From NCBI RefSeq assembly GCF_900102315.1, contig NZ_FNBL01000001.1:633841-697840 (forward strand): a stretch of 64,000 nt of DNA, given 5' to 3'. The translations under genes and the position numbers were made by a program. This document shows positions 6,997 through 16,007 of the stretch, in pieces (within the stretch, counting starts at the first letter, position 1; the number at the start of each line of letters is the position of its first letter). The notes under the pieces are model-generated. The model had not been told where the DNA came from. It worked only from the letters and a program-made list of their open reading frames with translations, and did not search any database. This DNA is from Celeribacter baekdonensis (GTDB taxonomy: Bacteria; Pseudomonadota; Alphaproteobacteria; Rhodobacterales; Rhodobacteraceae).

Positions 6997-7683
6997 ATGA
7001 AACGTACTGCTTTGATTGCCGCGCTCACCGCCGCCACATTCGCCACATCCGCCTTCGCACATGGCGATGTCACCCCGCAGGCGATCAACACCGACATGTT
7101 GCCCGATGTCGGGGTGGAGGGCGAAGATTGGTTGATCGAAAACCCCTATCGTGCCGAGGCGGCGGGCGAAGAGGTCTGGCTCAAAGCCATCGAAATCGGC
7201 TCCTCCGGGTTCAACCAAAACTGTGCTCGCTGTCATGGGCTTGGGGCCGTCTCCGGCGGTCTTGCCCCCGATCTGCGCTATCTTGAGGCCGCTGAATATG
7301 GCGACGAATGGTATGTGGAACGGTTTCAATTGGGGATGACCCAAAACGGCGTGACCAAAATGCCCGCCTTTGGCGAAATTCTGGGTCAAAAAGCCGCCTG
7401 GGCGATCCGCACCTATATCGAAACCCGCCCCGATGATGGCGCTTTGGACAGCCACATGACCCGTTTGACCGAAATCCGAGATCACCTTTTGGCGGGCGAT
7501 ATTGATGATCCGATGGCTCTCAAAGAAGAGCTGGGCATGATTGCTGCCGAAGTCGAAACCGGGTCCGGCGCGCCCGTCGCCGACAGCATCGCCTTTAAGG
7601 CCTCAAACAGCCTGTCTGATGATCCAGAGACTTGGAAACACACAGCGGACCTGTTGACCGTTGGCCTGTCTGCCGCGCATTAA
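6997..7683 (+). CDS. Cytochrome c-550 (PedF/c553i-like)
   Basis: A 228-residue exported monoheme cytochrome with signal MKRTALIAALTAATFATSAFA, heme site CARCH at residues 76-80 and a probable axial methionine M122 in GVTKMPAFG. The heme domain is followed by a helical tail of about 70 residues. Cytochromes of this type accept electrons from PQQ-dependent ethanol or XoxF-type methanol dehydrogenases in the periplasm. ATG 6997 follows GGGAGGATCCT. The XoxJ-like gene starts 12 bases after its stop, so the two are co-transcribed. The dehydrogenase itself is not in the window. Confidence 0.85.
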   Translation: MKRTALIAALTAATFATSAFAHGDVTPQAINTDMLPDVGVEGEDWLIENPYRAEAAGEEVWLKAIEIGSSGFNQNCARCHGLGAVSGGLAPDLRYLEAAEYGDEWYVERFQLGMTQNGVTKMPAFGEILGQKAAWAIRTYIETRPDDGALDSHMTRLTEIRDHLLAGDIDDPMALKEELGMIAAEVETGSGAPVADSIAFKASNSLSDDPETWKHTADLLTVGLSAAH

Positions 7684-7695
7684 GGGTTTGTTTCC

Positions 7696-8607
7696 ATGAA
7701 ACATTCCCTCTTTGCTCTGACCTTTTTGACCGGTCTCGCTTCTGCGGGGCCGGTTTTCGCCCGGTGTGAGGATGTGGTGCCGCAACTGCGACCGCAAAAC
7801 ACCTTTGCCCAGGACATTGGCCGCGATTTCGACACGATCATCGACGAGGGTTGGATCGAATTTGCGCTCTACGAAAACTTCGCACCTTGGTCCTTTCTCA
7901 AGGACGGCAAACCCGCAGGCATCGACGTTGAGATCGGCACGCTCATCGCCGAAGACCTCGGTGTCACCCCACGGTTTCGTCTTGTTCAGGCTGATGAAAC
8001 GCTTGAGGGCGATCTACGCAATTACGTTTGGAAAGGGGCCGCCGTGGGTGGGCGCGTCTCCGATGTGATGTTGCATGTACCCTATGATGGTGAATTCGCC
8101 TGCCGCGTCGAACAGGCTGTTTTTACAGGACAATATGCGGCGGAAACCCTCGCCATCGGCTATAGCCTGACCGACTACCCCGACCCGGATGACATCCCGA
8201 CGCCGGCCTATTTCCGCTATGACACCGTCGCGGTCGAAAACGACAGCATTTCGGATCTTTACCTCGCCTCCGTCGGGCGCGGCGTGGTGTCCGATGCGAT
8301 CCACCGCTACCCCAGCTCAGACCGCGCCGTCTCCGCCATGTTGGCAGGCGACACCATGGCCGTCATGGCCCCTTTGGCGGTGATCGAAGCCGGGATCAGC
8401 GCGGATGAGACCCATGGATTTGCCGTCCATACCCCACCGCTTCCTGGTCTGGTGCGCTCTAAATGGACCGTTGGCATCGCCGTCAACCAACAGCATCGCG
8501 ATCTTGGCTATGCCGTTGATTACGCGATTGAAAAGGCGCTCTCAGATGGGCGTATCCCGGCCATTTTTGCCACGCATGGGCTGAGTTTCCTCCCCCCTGA
8601 GCGTTAA
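7696..8607 (+). CDS. Quinoprotein dehydrogenase-associated binding protein (XoxJ/MxaJ-like)
   Basis: A 303-residue exported protein of the family 3 solute-binding fold (WIEFALYENFAPWSFLKDG, GIDVEIGTLIAEDLG, AVSAMLAGDTMAVMAPLA, WTVGIAVNQQHRDLG). The branch that sits next to PQQ dehydrogenases (XoxJ, MxaJ) is thought to help mature or activate the dehydrogenase rather than to transport a solute. The signal peptide is MKHSLFALTFLTGLASAGPVFA. Direct linkage to a cytochrome gene is the usual xoxG-xoxJ order. Cysteines occur near the mature N-terminus and in EFACRVEQ, and could form a disulfide. Confidence 0.82.
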   Translation: MKHSLFALTFLTGLASAGPVFARCEDVVPQLRPQNTFAQDIGRDFDTIIDEGWIEFALYENFAPWSFLKDGKPAGIDVEIGTLIAEDLGVTPRFRLVQADETLEGDLRNYVWKGAAVGGRVSDVMLHVPYDGEFACRVEQAVFTGQYAAETLAIGYSLTDYPDPDDIPTPAYFRYDTVAVENDSISDLYLASVGRGVVSDAIHRYPSSDRAVSAMLAGDTMAVMAPLAVIEAGISADETHGFAVHTPPLPGLVRSKWTVGIAVNQQHRDLGYAVDYAIEKALSDGRIPAIFATHGLSFLPPER

Positions 8608-8634
8608 GACCATAGATCGGACCCTTGAACACGC

Positions 8635-9534
8635 TCACAGCGTTTCAAGGTTCCCTTCAAAGTCAATCATCATCACAGGCCCCAGATCAAGCCGTTCGCA
8701 GACCCGCGCCATCTGATCGCGCGGCATCAGGCAAAACGCGGTCGAAATGGCATCCGCAAGCGCGGCAGACCGCGCCTCCACCGTCACCGTCGACCACAGC
8801 GGCACGCCACCTTTGGGGTGCAGAATATGGGTTTCATCCCCCACCTGCATCGCGCCGGGGCTGGAACTTGCCACCGCGCCATCCGTCAGGCTCAGGCGGC
8901 CAAGTTGCCCCGCCGCGGGGTCGGACACACCCAAATGATAGGGCCCGCCCATGGCACGAAATTCACCCATATTGACCAACGCGTGATCATAGCCACGCCG
9001 CCGCAAAAGCGCGGTGATCCGGTCGGTGGCATAGCCCTGCGCTATGCCGTTGAGGCAAAGCTTTTGACCGGGCGCAAGGCGCACATGACTGCTGCCGATC
9101 TCGACATGCTCAAAGCCGATCAAAGCCCGCGCCTCCGCCGTATCGCGCCCCTCGACAAGGGCCTCCCAAAGCGGCTGAATCGTCGGATCAAACAGGCCCT
9201 CACTGGCCAGATGCACCCGGCGCGCCAGCCGCAAAATCTCATGCATGTCCTCGCTCACCGCAATCCGCCCGCGGGCGTTCAATTGCGACAGTTCTGAGCT
9301 GGGTGAAAAGATCGAAAACCGCGCTTCGATCTGGCGCAGTTCTTGCACCACCGCGTCCAAATCCTGTTGCACCTGAAGCGCATCGCTCGACAGTTCAAGT
9401 GAGACCTCGGCACCAAAGGCCTGCCCACTCCACACCTGCGTTGCGGCGCGCGCCGCACTGGCCAGCCCCATCGCCGGGGCCGAGGCGCAGAGGGTTAAAA
9501 ACCGGCGGCGGGTCAGCTGAGATTTGGCGGGCAT
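8635..9534 (-). CDS. apbE: FAD:protein FMN transferase, ApbE family
   Basis: A 299-residue protein with a twin-arginine signal (RRRFLTLCASAPAMGLASAARA), hence periplasmic. ApbE enzymes move FMN from FAD onto a threonine of partner proteins. Visible motifs are RFSIFSPSSELSQLN, FDPTIQPLW, LNGIAQGYATDRI, YDHALVNMGEFRAMG and AALADAISTAFCLM, the last with the metal-binding region. ATG 9534 has AGGAG 8 bases upstream and overlaps the end of the NosR-like gene by 22 bases, so the two are coupled. The partner is very likely the FMN-binding domain of that protein, which has a matching flavinylation motif. Confidence 0.9.
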   Translation of the reverse strand: MPAKSQLTRRRFLTLCASAPAMGLASAARAATQVWSGQAFGAEVSLELSSDALQVQQDLDAVVQELRQIEARFSIFSPSSELSQLNARGRIAVSEDMHEILRLARRVHLASEGLFDPTIQPLWEALVEGRDTAEARALIGFEHVEIGSSHVRLAPGQKLCLNGIAQGYATDRITALLRRRGYDHALVNMGEFRAMGGPYHLGVSDPAAGQLGRLSLTDGAVASSSPGAMQVGDETHILHPKGGVPLWSTVTVEARSAALADAISTAFCLMPRDQMARVCERLDLGPVMMIDFEGNLETL

Positions 9535-11639
9535 GTGGCACGCTCCTGTCGTTTGGCGGCCAAGATCAGCGGCACGCATTGGCGCGGATCGTCATGGATT
9601 TTGACGCAATCAAGGCATTGAAAACATTCGTCATACTGGATTTCTCCGGTCTTTTTGATCGCACCATAGCGGCATTTGACCCGGCACAATTGGCACGGGC
9701 TACCGCAGGCCTCGCGCCGGGCAATCCAATCGCGCCCGCGCAACAGGCCGCCAATCGCCATGACTGCGCCCAAAGGGCAGACATATCGGCAAAACCCTTT
9801 GAAAAAGACGAGGCTGAGCCCCAACCAAAACGCGGCATAGGCAACGTAATACCATTCGCGGACGAAATAGACGGTGACGGCGGTTTTGAACGGCTCTATT
9901 TCGGCGGCTTTTTCGGCATAATTGGGGGCGGCAAATGTCACCGCGATGACGCCAAAGAGCGCCAGATATTTGATTTTTTTCAAACGGTTGTCCCAGTCAT
10001 CCGAGACCTTGATCTGACGGATATCAAGGCGTTTCCCGACATGGTGGAGCAACTCCTGCATCGCACCAAACGGACAGAGCCAGCCGCAAAACAGACCCCG
10101 CCCCCAGAGCACAAAGCCAAAGATCGCCACGGCCCAGATCATCAGCGAAAATGGATCATAGAGCAGCACCGAAAAAGAGCCTTGTCCAACGGCGGCGCGC
10201 AGGCTGGCCAGGACGGTGACAATCGACAATTGTCCCTGCCCCCACCAGCCGATGAAGACGATGACAAAGGTCAATATCGTCAGGCGGATGGCGGTGAAAT
10301 TGGGCCGTGCGGCAAGGCGGGTCATGCCGGGGCCGACAAGGAACAACAGCCCGGTCAGAACCACGGCCAAACCGATCAAATCCGCCCGCCGGTTGAGCGC
10401 CGCTTCGGCCCATGCGGGCAGCGGTTTGTGCGGTTTTGAGACTTCGAAAAACCGCTCCGGCGCGGCGTAGGTCAGGGCGAAATGGGTGTCGCCCAAACGC
10501 GGTTGAAAACTGCCATGGGCGCGCACGGCTTGCACCCGCAACTCCCAGTCTGAGATTGGATCAAAGCCCAAACGCCGGTCCGCCCGAAGGATCATCGCCA
10601 CCCCGGCCTGTGTTCCGGTCTGTGTTCCGGCCTGTGGCACATCGGGGGCCAATTCGACCAGCAAATCCGCATCGCGCAGCGCCACGGGCAAGCCCCCCTG
10701 CTCCGCCGAAAGCCGGTCTGGCGCGGTGTTGCGCACGAAATCCTCGGAGACCAATCCATGCCGCCCCGCCTCCAACATCAGCAAGGGTTCCGCCTCAGGT
10801 GAGACCGCCAGAAAATGTTGTAAATCGCTCAGCGAGTCGTCGGACAACACCGCCCGTGCGACCGCAGGCGGGCCCAGATCCACCAGCCAGAGATCAAGAT
10901 AAAGCCCCTCTGGATCGGCCTGCGCCTCCGGGTCATCATCGGCCCAAATCGTCCCGGCAAAGGCGGCGTCTACTTCGGCATTGCTGACCCGCAACGGCTT
11001 GGCGATGCCCTGATCGACCAAATCCTGCCAGATCAATGTTTCGCCATCATCGGGCTTGGGACGCGCGGGCGGCGTTTGCGCCAGCCCTTGCATTTTGTCG
11101 CGCGCCACCGAAAGCGCCGCCGCCAAAAGGCTTTCATGGGCGATGCGGACACTGGCCGTCGCTTTGGTCACGCCGTCCAAATAGACAAGGTCCGATCCGC
11201 CACCGCCGCTGGCCCCGTAAGGCACGCCGACAACAAGGCTTTGCGTGATCGCAAGGCCTTTATATTGTTCAATAAACTCTCGAAACGGCGCCTCTCCAAG
11301 GCCTGACACAAACACCGGCTCGCGTTGCGATACCAACCGCACGTCCAAGAACACGCCGCTTGTGTCCATCAACACCAACATGTTGATCGGCGCGCCGGAA
11401 AACCCCGGCAAGGGCGCGAGCGGGCCGGTTTCAAACACATAGCCGATCTCCGCGCCGCCGGAATTCAACAACTGATACACGCCATTGTCGGAGAGGCTTT
11501 CACCCAAGGCATAGGGCGGGATGATCATCGCCTCAACCTCCGCGCGGGGCAACGGATCGGGGGCTGCCGCCGAGACATGCATCGGGGCAAGCAGAACGGC
11601 ACAAAGCAGGGCCAGAATGAGGGCGTAACGTGTCATCAT
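9513..11639 (-). CDS. NosR/NirI-like membrane flavoprotein with polyferredoxin domain
   Basis: A 708-residue protein with signal peptide, a periplasmic FMN-binding domain whose DGVTKATAS at 155-163 fits the D-x-x-[ST]-x-A-T flavinylation pattern (T161), a middle periplasmic section, about six membrane spans, and cytoplasmic iron-sulfur segments. Cysteine motifs are CGWLCPFGA, CRYVCPLGA, CGSPCQLCRVKC and CFQCLDC. NosR and its relatives pass electrons across the membrane, in NosR's case to support nitrous oxide reductase. No nos genes are nearby, so this copy probably serves the quinoprotein or its cytochromes. The start has only a weak ribosome site. An operator-like palindrome lies 36-49 bases upstream. 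Confidence 0.85.
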   Translation of the reverse strand: MMTRYALILALLCAVLLAPMHVSAAAPDPLPRAEVEAMIIPPYALGESLSDNGVYQLLNSGGAEIGYVFETGPLAPLPGFSGAPINMLVLMDTSGVFLDVRLVSQREPVFVSGLGEAPFREFIEQYKGLAITQSLVVGVPYGASGGGGSDLVYLDGVTKATASVRIAHESLLAAALSVARDKMQGLAQTPPARPKPDDGETLIWQDLVDQGIAKPLRVSNAEVDAAFAGTIWADDDPEAQADPEGLYLDLWLVDLGPPAVARAVLSDDSLSDLQHFLAVSPEAEPLLMLEAGRHGLVSEDFVRNTAPDRLSAEQGGLPVALRDADLLVELAPDVPQAGTQTGTQAGVAMILRADRRLGFDPISDWELRVQAVRAHGSFQPRLGDTHFALTYAAPERFFEVSKPHKPLPAWAEAALNRRADLIGLAVVLTGLLFLVGPGMTRLAARPNFTAIRLTILTFVIVFIGWWGQGQLSIVTVLASLRAAVGQGSFSVLLYDPFSLMIWAVAIFGFVLWGRGLFCGWLCPFGAMQELLHHVGKRLDIRQIKVSDDWDNRLKKIKYLALFGVIAVTFAAPNYAEKAAEIEPFKTAVTVYFVREWYYVAYAAFWLGLSLVFFKGFCRYVCPLGAVMAIGGLLRGRDWIARREACGSPCQLCRVKCRYGAIKKTGEIQYDECFQCLDCVKIHDDPRQCVPLILAAKRQERATCPPNLS

Positions 11640-11674
11640 ATGATGACGCTAACGGGGCATGGGGCGGCGTTGAA

Positions 11675-11688
11675 TACGACCAAGGTCC
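11675..11688. promoter_or_regulatory. Operator-like inverted repeat between divergent genes
   Basis: TACGAC-CAAG-GTCC sits between the NosR-like gene (start 11639) and the permease gene (start 11739), about 50-60 bases before the permease ATG. It matches the motif found in three other promoters of the cluster; one half deviates in its last base. Confidence 0.45.
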
Positions 11689-11738
11689 AGAGCGCTCTAG
11701 GACCCGGACGGCGATAGGATCAGGGCCGGGAGGATTGG

Positions 11739-12518
11739 ATGCGACAGGAACGGATCATCATCGGACAGGCCGTGTCAAAAGCTGCGACCACGGGACTGTC
11801 TCTTGCGGCCCTGATCGGGCTTTGGTCTTTGGCCGCGTGGCACAAGGCAGACCCGGATATTTTGCCCTCCCCCATGGTGGTGCTGCGCGTCCTGGTCGAC
11901 CTGATCACCTCCGGCACGCTCTGGCCGCAGATGCAGGCCACGATGATCCGCGTCGCCTTGTCCTTTGGCTTGGCGATGGGATTGGGAACGATTTTGGGCA
12001 TCGCACTTGGGCTGATGCCGCGATTAGAGCGGGCGTTTGCGCCGTGGATCACGGTGTTTTTGAACCTCCCGGCGCTGGTGATCATCGTATTGTGCTATCT
12101 CTGGATCGGCCTCAACGAAATCGCCGCCATCACCGCCGTGACATTGAACAAATTGGCGCAGGTGACGGTGACCCTGCGGGACGGAACGCGGGCGCGCGAT
12201 CCGAAATTGGATGAAATGGCGCGGATGTACGCGATGTCACTCAGGGCGCGCCTGCGGCATGTTTTGCTCCCGCAACTCGCGCCCTATTTTGCCATCGCCG
12301 GGCGCAACGGGCTTGCGATGATTTGGAAAATCGTTCTCGTGGTCGAATTTTTGGGCCGCTCAAGCGGGATAGGTTTTAAAATTCACCTGCATTTTCAAAA
12401 CTTTCAGACCGCTTATGTCTTGGCCTATGCGCTCAGCTTTGTGGCCGTGATGTTGCTCATCGAGGTCGTGGTGATCCAGCGCTGGGAACGGGCGGCGGCG
12501 CGGTGGCGCTCGGCCTAA
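11739..12518 (+). CDS. ABC transporter permease (SsuC/TauC type)
   Basis: A 259-residue inner-membrane protein with about six spans and the EAA loop typical of binding-protein-dependent importers (RDPKLDEMARMYAMSLRARL, followed by VLLPQLAPYFAIAGRNGLAM). ATG 11739 follows GGGAGGATTGG. It has no ATPase or binding protein beside it, while the binding protein and ATPase at 1-1225 lack a permease in the window, so the three probably form one importer whose genes are split by the intervening cluster. A permease gene left of position 1 would break that inference. Confidence 0.82.
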   Translation: MRQERIIIGQAVSKAATTGLSLAALIGLWSLAAWHKADPDILPSPMVVLRVLVDLITSGTLWPQMQATMIRVALSFGLAMGLGTILGIALGLMPRLERAFAPWITVFLNLPALVIIVLCYLWIGLNEIAAITAVTLNKLAQVTVTLRDGTRARDPKLDEMARMYAMSLRARLRHVLLPQLAPYFAIAGRNGLAMIWKIVLVVEFLGRSSGIGFKIHLHFQNFQTAYVLAYALSFVAVMLLIEVVVIQRWERAAARWRSA

Positions 12519-12534
12519 GACGCCCTAAGACGCG

Positions 12535-14757
12535 CTAAGGCGCATTGAGCGGCGTCATCACAAAGGTCTCAAGATCCTTGGGCGCGATCGGTTTATAGAG
12601 GATTCTGATCTGCGCCGCCTGACAAGCCTGTCGCACATCGCGCGACCGATTGGCGGTCACAAGACGCGTTGGCATGCGGCCGTATTTCGCCCAAAATGTC
12701 TCGATAAAGGCGATCCCGTTCATCCCCTCGCCCAGTTGATAATCCACCAACATCAAATCCGGCGTGACATCCAACTCCTCCATCAACGACAGCCCCTCTT
12801 CGCCGGTTGCAACACCGACCACAGCCACGCCCCATTTCTCCAGCAAAAGCGTGACAGCGCGGCGCACATCGGCATCATTTTCGACCAAAAGCACCATCAA
12901 CCCGCCAGAATGTTCAAGACTGGCCTGCTCGGGCAGATAGGTCCCGGTCTTTTTCGCCACCCATTGCCGCGCGGGCGGCAAGTCGATGCCAAACACCGTG
13001 CCCTTGCCCACGACGCTGTCCAGATGGATCGGATGGCCAAGCTGGGCACAGGCGCGATCCACAATCGCCAGCCCAAGCCCCATCCCGACCGAGGCCGAGG
13101 CGGACACACCCAGACGGTGAAATTCCTGAAACACCGCTTGGTGTTCGATCTCGGGAATGCCGGGGCCGGTGTCCCAGACCTGAAGCCGCACCCGCCCAGA
13201 CCCTTTGCGTCGCACCCCGACCAAAACCCGTCCGACGTCGGTATAACGGATCGCGTTCGACATCAGGTTTTGCACGATCCGGCGCAGATAGGTCGGGTCG
13301 CTTTCGACGATCTGATCCGTCTGCACCACCCTTAAATCAATGCCCTTGGCCTGCGCCGCCAACATGAATTCGTCGCGCAACTGCGCCAACATCGGCGCAA
13401 GCGGCACGGGCATGATGTCCAAGGCCGAGCGTCCGGCCTCAAGTTTGGAGATATCCAAAAGCGCCGAAAGGATGTTTTCGACACTCTCAAGCGCGTTTTG
13501 CGCCTTGCCCAGAACCTCGCGGGTGTCGTCATCGCTCACGCCATCTTCGGCGGAGGCGACAAAGAGTTTGGCGGCCGATAAGGGTTGCAACAGATCGTGA
13601 CTGGCCGCCGCGACAAAGCGCGAGCGCGCCGCATTGGCTCGTTCGGCGCGCGCCAAGGCGTCTTCAAGATCGAGCGTGCGCGACATCACCCGCGCCTCCA
13701 ACGTCTCATTGGTCCGGGTCAGTTCCGCCATGGCGCGCCGTTCCGCGGTCACATCCGTCACCGACATCACAAACCCGCCGTCCGGCAAATCCTCCGCCGA
13801 GACGACAAGAACCCGGCGGTCCAAATGGCGCATCTCAAAGGTGATCGGCACGCGCGGCGCCGTGCCATAGACCCAGGCCAAAAGCTCCTCTGGCGTCAAT
13901 TGCCCACCCACGGCCAATTCGCCACTGACACGCTGATACACGGCCTCAAAGCCTGCGCCCAATTGCAACTGCGTCATCGGCAGGCCCAGCAAATAACCCA
14001 GCCTTTGGTTGAACCCGGCAAGCTGACAATTCTTGTCAAAAATACACACCCCAAGGGACACATGCTCCAAGGTGGCGCGGATCATTTGGGCCTGATCGTC
14101 CAGCATCCGCCCCCGCGTTTCGCGTTCGGTCAGCACCAGATCGGTCACGTCGGTCTGAAGGATCACCGTGCCGTCATCCGGGGTGCGGTGTTCGGAAATC
14201 TGAATCCAGCGATCCCCCACCACATGGACGTTAAACACCACATGCCGGTCCCGGTGCCGTTCAACCCGGCGCGAGGCCCAGGCATAGGCGTTGTCCGTCC
14301 CCGTCAGGTCGAGATACTCCGATGTGCTGACCATTTCGGCATAGTCAGAAAAGCTGATGCCCTGTTTCAGACGCGGCACAATGTCCGGCAAAAACATCGC
14401 AAAGCGCGAGTTGTAGAGCACCAACACATCGTCTTGATCAAACAGCGCAAACCCTTCGCGCACGGTCTCGATGGCATTGGCGAGGTTGCGCTGTGCCACC
14501 TCCATTTTGCGATTGGCCTCGGCCAGTCGCGCATTGGAAACGTTGAGCAAATCCAGCGCATATTCCAAATCCGCCGTGCGTTGGCGGACCTGATCCTCCA
14601 ACATCGCGGCGCGCTGAAACTGCGCGTAGGCGGCGCCGTGTTCGTTTGATCGCTGTTCAACTTGGCGCATCAACACATCGACGATTTTCAACAGCTTCTC
14701 GCGGGTGCGCTCGGAACTGTCCTCTGGGTTCAACAGGTTTTCTGAGAGCTGTGTCAT
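12535..14757 (-). CDS. Hybrid sensor histidine kinase with two PAS domains and a receiver
   Basis: A 740-residue cytoplasmic kinase without membrane spans. Order: coiled coil (about 10-95), PAS-like domain (about 95-210), second PAS-like domain (225-340), coiled coil, HisKA with phospho-accepting H387 in SHDLLQPLS, ATPase domain with N-box NLMSNAIRY, G1 DTGPGI and G2 GMGLGLAI, and a C-terminal receiver with D672 in LVDYQLGEG. The set matches kinases that control quinoprotein ethanol oxidation in pseudomonads (ErcS'-like). The start overlaps the FIST gene by 4 bases. Signal flow is probably FIST or PAS sensing to this kinase and then to the NarL-type regulator upstream. Confidence 0.88.
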   Translation of the reverse strand: MTQLSENLLNPEDSSERTREKLLKIVDVLMRQVEQRSNEHGAAYAQFQRAAMLEDQVRQRTADLEYALDLLNVSNARLAEANRKMEVAQRNLANAIETVREGFALFDQDDVLVLYNSRFAMFLPDIVPRLKQGISFSDYAEMVSTSEYLDLTGTDNAYAWASRRVERHRDRHVVFNVHVVGDRWIQISEHRTPDDGTVILQTDVTDLVLTERETRGRMLDDQAQMIRATLEHVSLGVCIFDKNCQLAGFNQRLGYLLGLPMTQLQLGAGFEAVYQRVSGELAVGGQLTPEELLAWVYGTAPRVPITFEMRHLDRRVLVVSAEDLPDGGFVMSVTDVTAERRAMAELTRTNETLEARVMSRTLDLEDALARAERANAARSRFVAAASHDLLQPLSAAKLFVASAEDGVSDDDTREVLGKAQNALESVENILSALLDISKLEAGRSALDIMPVPLAPMLAQLRDEFMLAAQAKGIDLRVVQTDQIVESDPTYLRRIVQNLMSNAIRYTDVGRVLVGVRRKGSGRVRLQVWDTGPGIPEIEHQAVFQEFHRLGVSASASVGMGLGLAIVDRACAQLGHPIHLDSVVGKGTVFGIDLPPARQWVAKKTGTYLPEQASLEHSGGLMVLLVENDADVRRAVTLLLEKWGVAVVGVATGEEGLSLMEELDVTPDLMLVDYQLGEGMNGIAFIETFWAKYGRMPTRLVTANRSRDVRQACQAAQIRILYKPIAPKDLETFVMTPLNAP

Positions 14758-15983
14758 CGTGTCTCTTCACTCTCAACCATGTTGGGTTTGCCCGTTGTCG
14801 GCGTGCTGCCGGGCGGGTAAATCGCCACGCCCGTGAAAGTTTGGTTGACGTGGATCGACCCAATCTGTTCGCCATAGGTCGAAAACCCGCGCACGTTATG
14901 TTTGACCAAAAGCGCGGAAATTTCGGCGCTTTTCTGACTGTTGCGGGCTTCGATACGGCGAAAAATGCAATCGCAGGCCAAAATCATCTCTGGTGTCGCG
15001 CCTTGTGACAGCCCCTCCAAGGCGCCTTTGAGATGGGTGGCCATGTCCATCGGTTCCGCCAGCGTCAAAACCAAGCCCTCGTCAATCGCGGCAAAAAACG
15101 ACATGTCGCCATTGGCCGCAACCGATTTGATCGCCCGCACATGTTGCTTGCCGCCGACGCGCACCACCACCGGATGTGCGGCAAAGACATTGTCATTCAA
15201 AAGTGCCGGATCGCTGCCGATCAGACGGGCATATTCCGTCCCCGCAGGTTCGGCGTTGATCTCTTTGACGATGCGCGCATTCGGTTCCGCCGCCGTCACC
15301 ACCATGCGTTTCTCGGTCGCACGCAAATGGTCGTAGGAAAACACCCGGACCGGGCAATCGGTGCGGAAAAACGTCAAAATCGCTGCGTTTTCAATGATAT
15401 CCCGGCCATTGATGATAAAGGTCTCCTCGAACCGTGCACCATCCCCCGCCGATCCGCCAAACAGCGGCACCGAGCCGAGGCCCGAGGCCAGTGCGGCGGT
15501 CAATTGATCCTCGCGTTCAGAGAGACCATCAACCAAAAGCATGGCAAATTCATGGGTGAAATGCGGATAGCGGCGCGACAACAACTGTCGGGCGCGGATC
15601 AACCCGCCCATCAGATCATGCGGCGTACAGGTTTTGAGATCCGACACCAAAAGCGTCTCCACCCCAAAATGTTCGACCGGAAAGGCCAGGGCGACAATTT
15701 TGCCCTCATCATAGCCCATCGAGGTCAATTCCCCCGCCGTTGAACAGCCCATCACCCGACCCCAAGGGATCTCGGCCTTGAGGTTGCGCGCCAGGGCCAC
15801 CCGGTCAGTTTCGGGTGAGAAAAACATCAAGACGATGGAAAACGGTCCCGGTCCAAGCCCTTTGATGATTTTGCGCACGGCTTCTGGATCATCGGCGTCC
15901 ACCTCTGCGCGGCGCACCAGCGGGGCGGCCGACAGGTCGGTCATGTGTGGCGTTTGGCCATATGTGTGCATTGGAACCTCCAT
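14754..15983 (-). CDS. FIST N- and C-domain sensory protein
   Basis: A 409-residue soluble protein with a FIST N domain (VLMFFSPETDRVALA, MGCSTAGELTSMGY, LFGGSAGDGARFEET) and a FIST C domain (EYARLIGSDPALLNDN, FFAAIDEGLVLTLAEP, ILACDCIFRR, GFSTYGEQIGSIHVNQTF). FIST proteins are thought to bind small ligands, possibly amino acids, and to pass the signal to a partner kinase. The gene is coupled to the kinase gene by an ATGA overlap. Two starts are possible: ATG 15983 with GAGG before it and ATG 15971 with GGAGG before it; both look good. Confidence 0.85.
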   Translation of the reverse strand: MEVPMHTYGQTPHMTDLSAAPLVRRAEVDADDPEAVRKIIKGLGPGPFSIVLMFFSPETDRVALARNLKAEIPWGRVMGCSTAGELTSMGYDEGKIVALAFPVEHFGVETLLVSDLKTCTPHDLMGGLIRARQLLSRRYPHFTHEFAMLLVDGLSEREDQLTAALASGLGSVPLFGGSAGDGARFEETFIINGRDIIENAAILTFFRTDCPVRVFSYDHLRATEKRMVVTAAEPNARIVKEINAEPAGTEYARLIGSDPALLNDNVFAAHPVVVRVGGKQHVRAIKSVAANGDMSFFAAIDEGLVLTLAEPMDMATHLKGALEGLSQGATPEMILACDCIFRRIEARNSQKSAEISALLVKHNVRGFSTYGEQIGSIHVNQTFTGVAIYPPGSTPTTGKPNMVESEETR

Positions 15984-16007
15984 CCCTTCCTCAAGGGTGG
16001 CGGAAAG

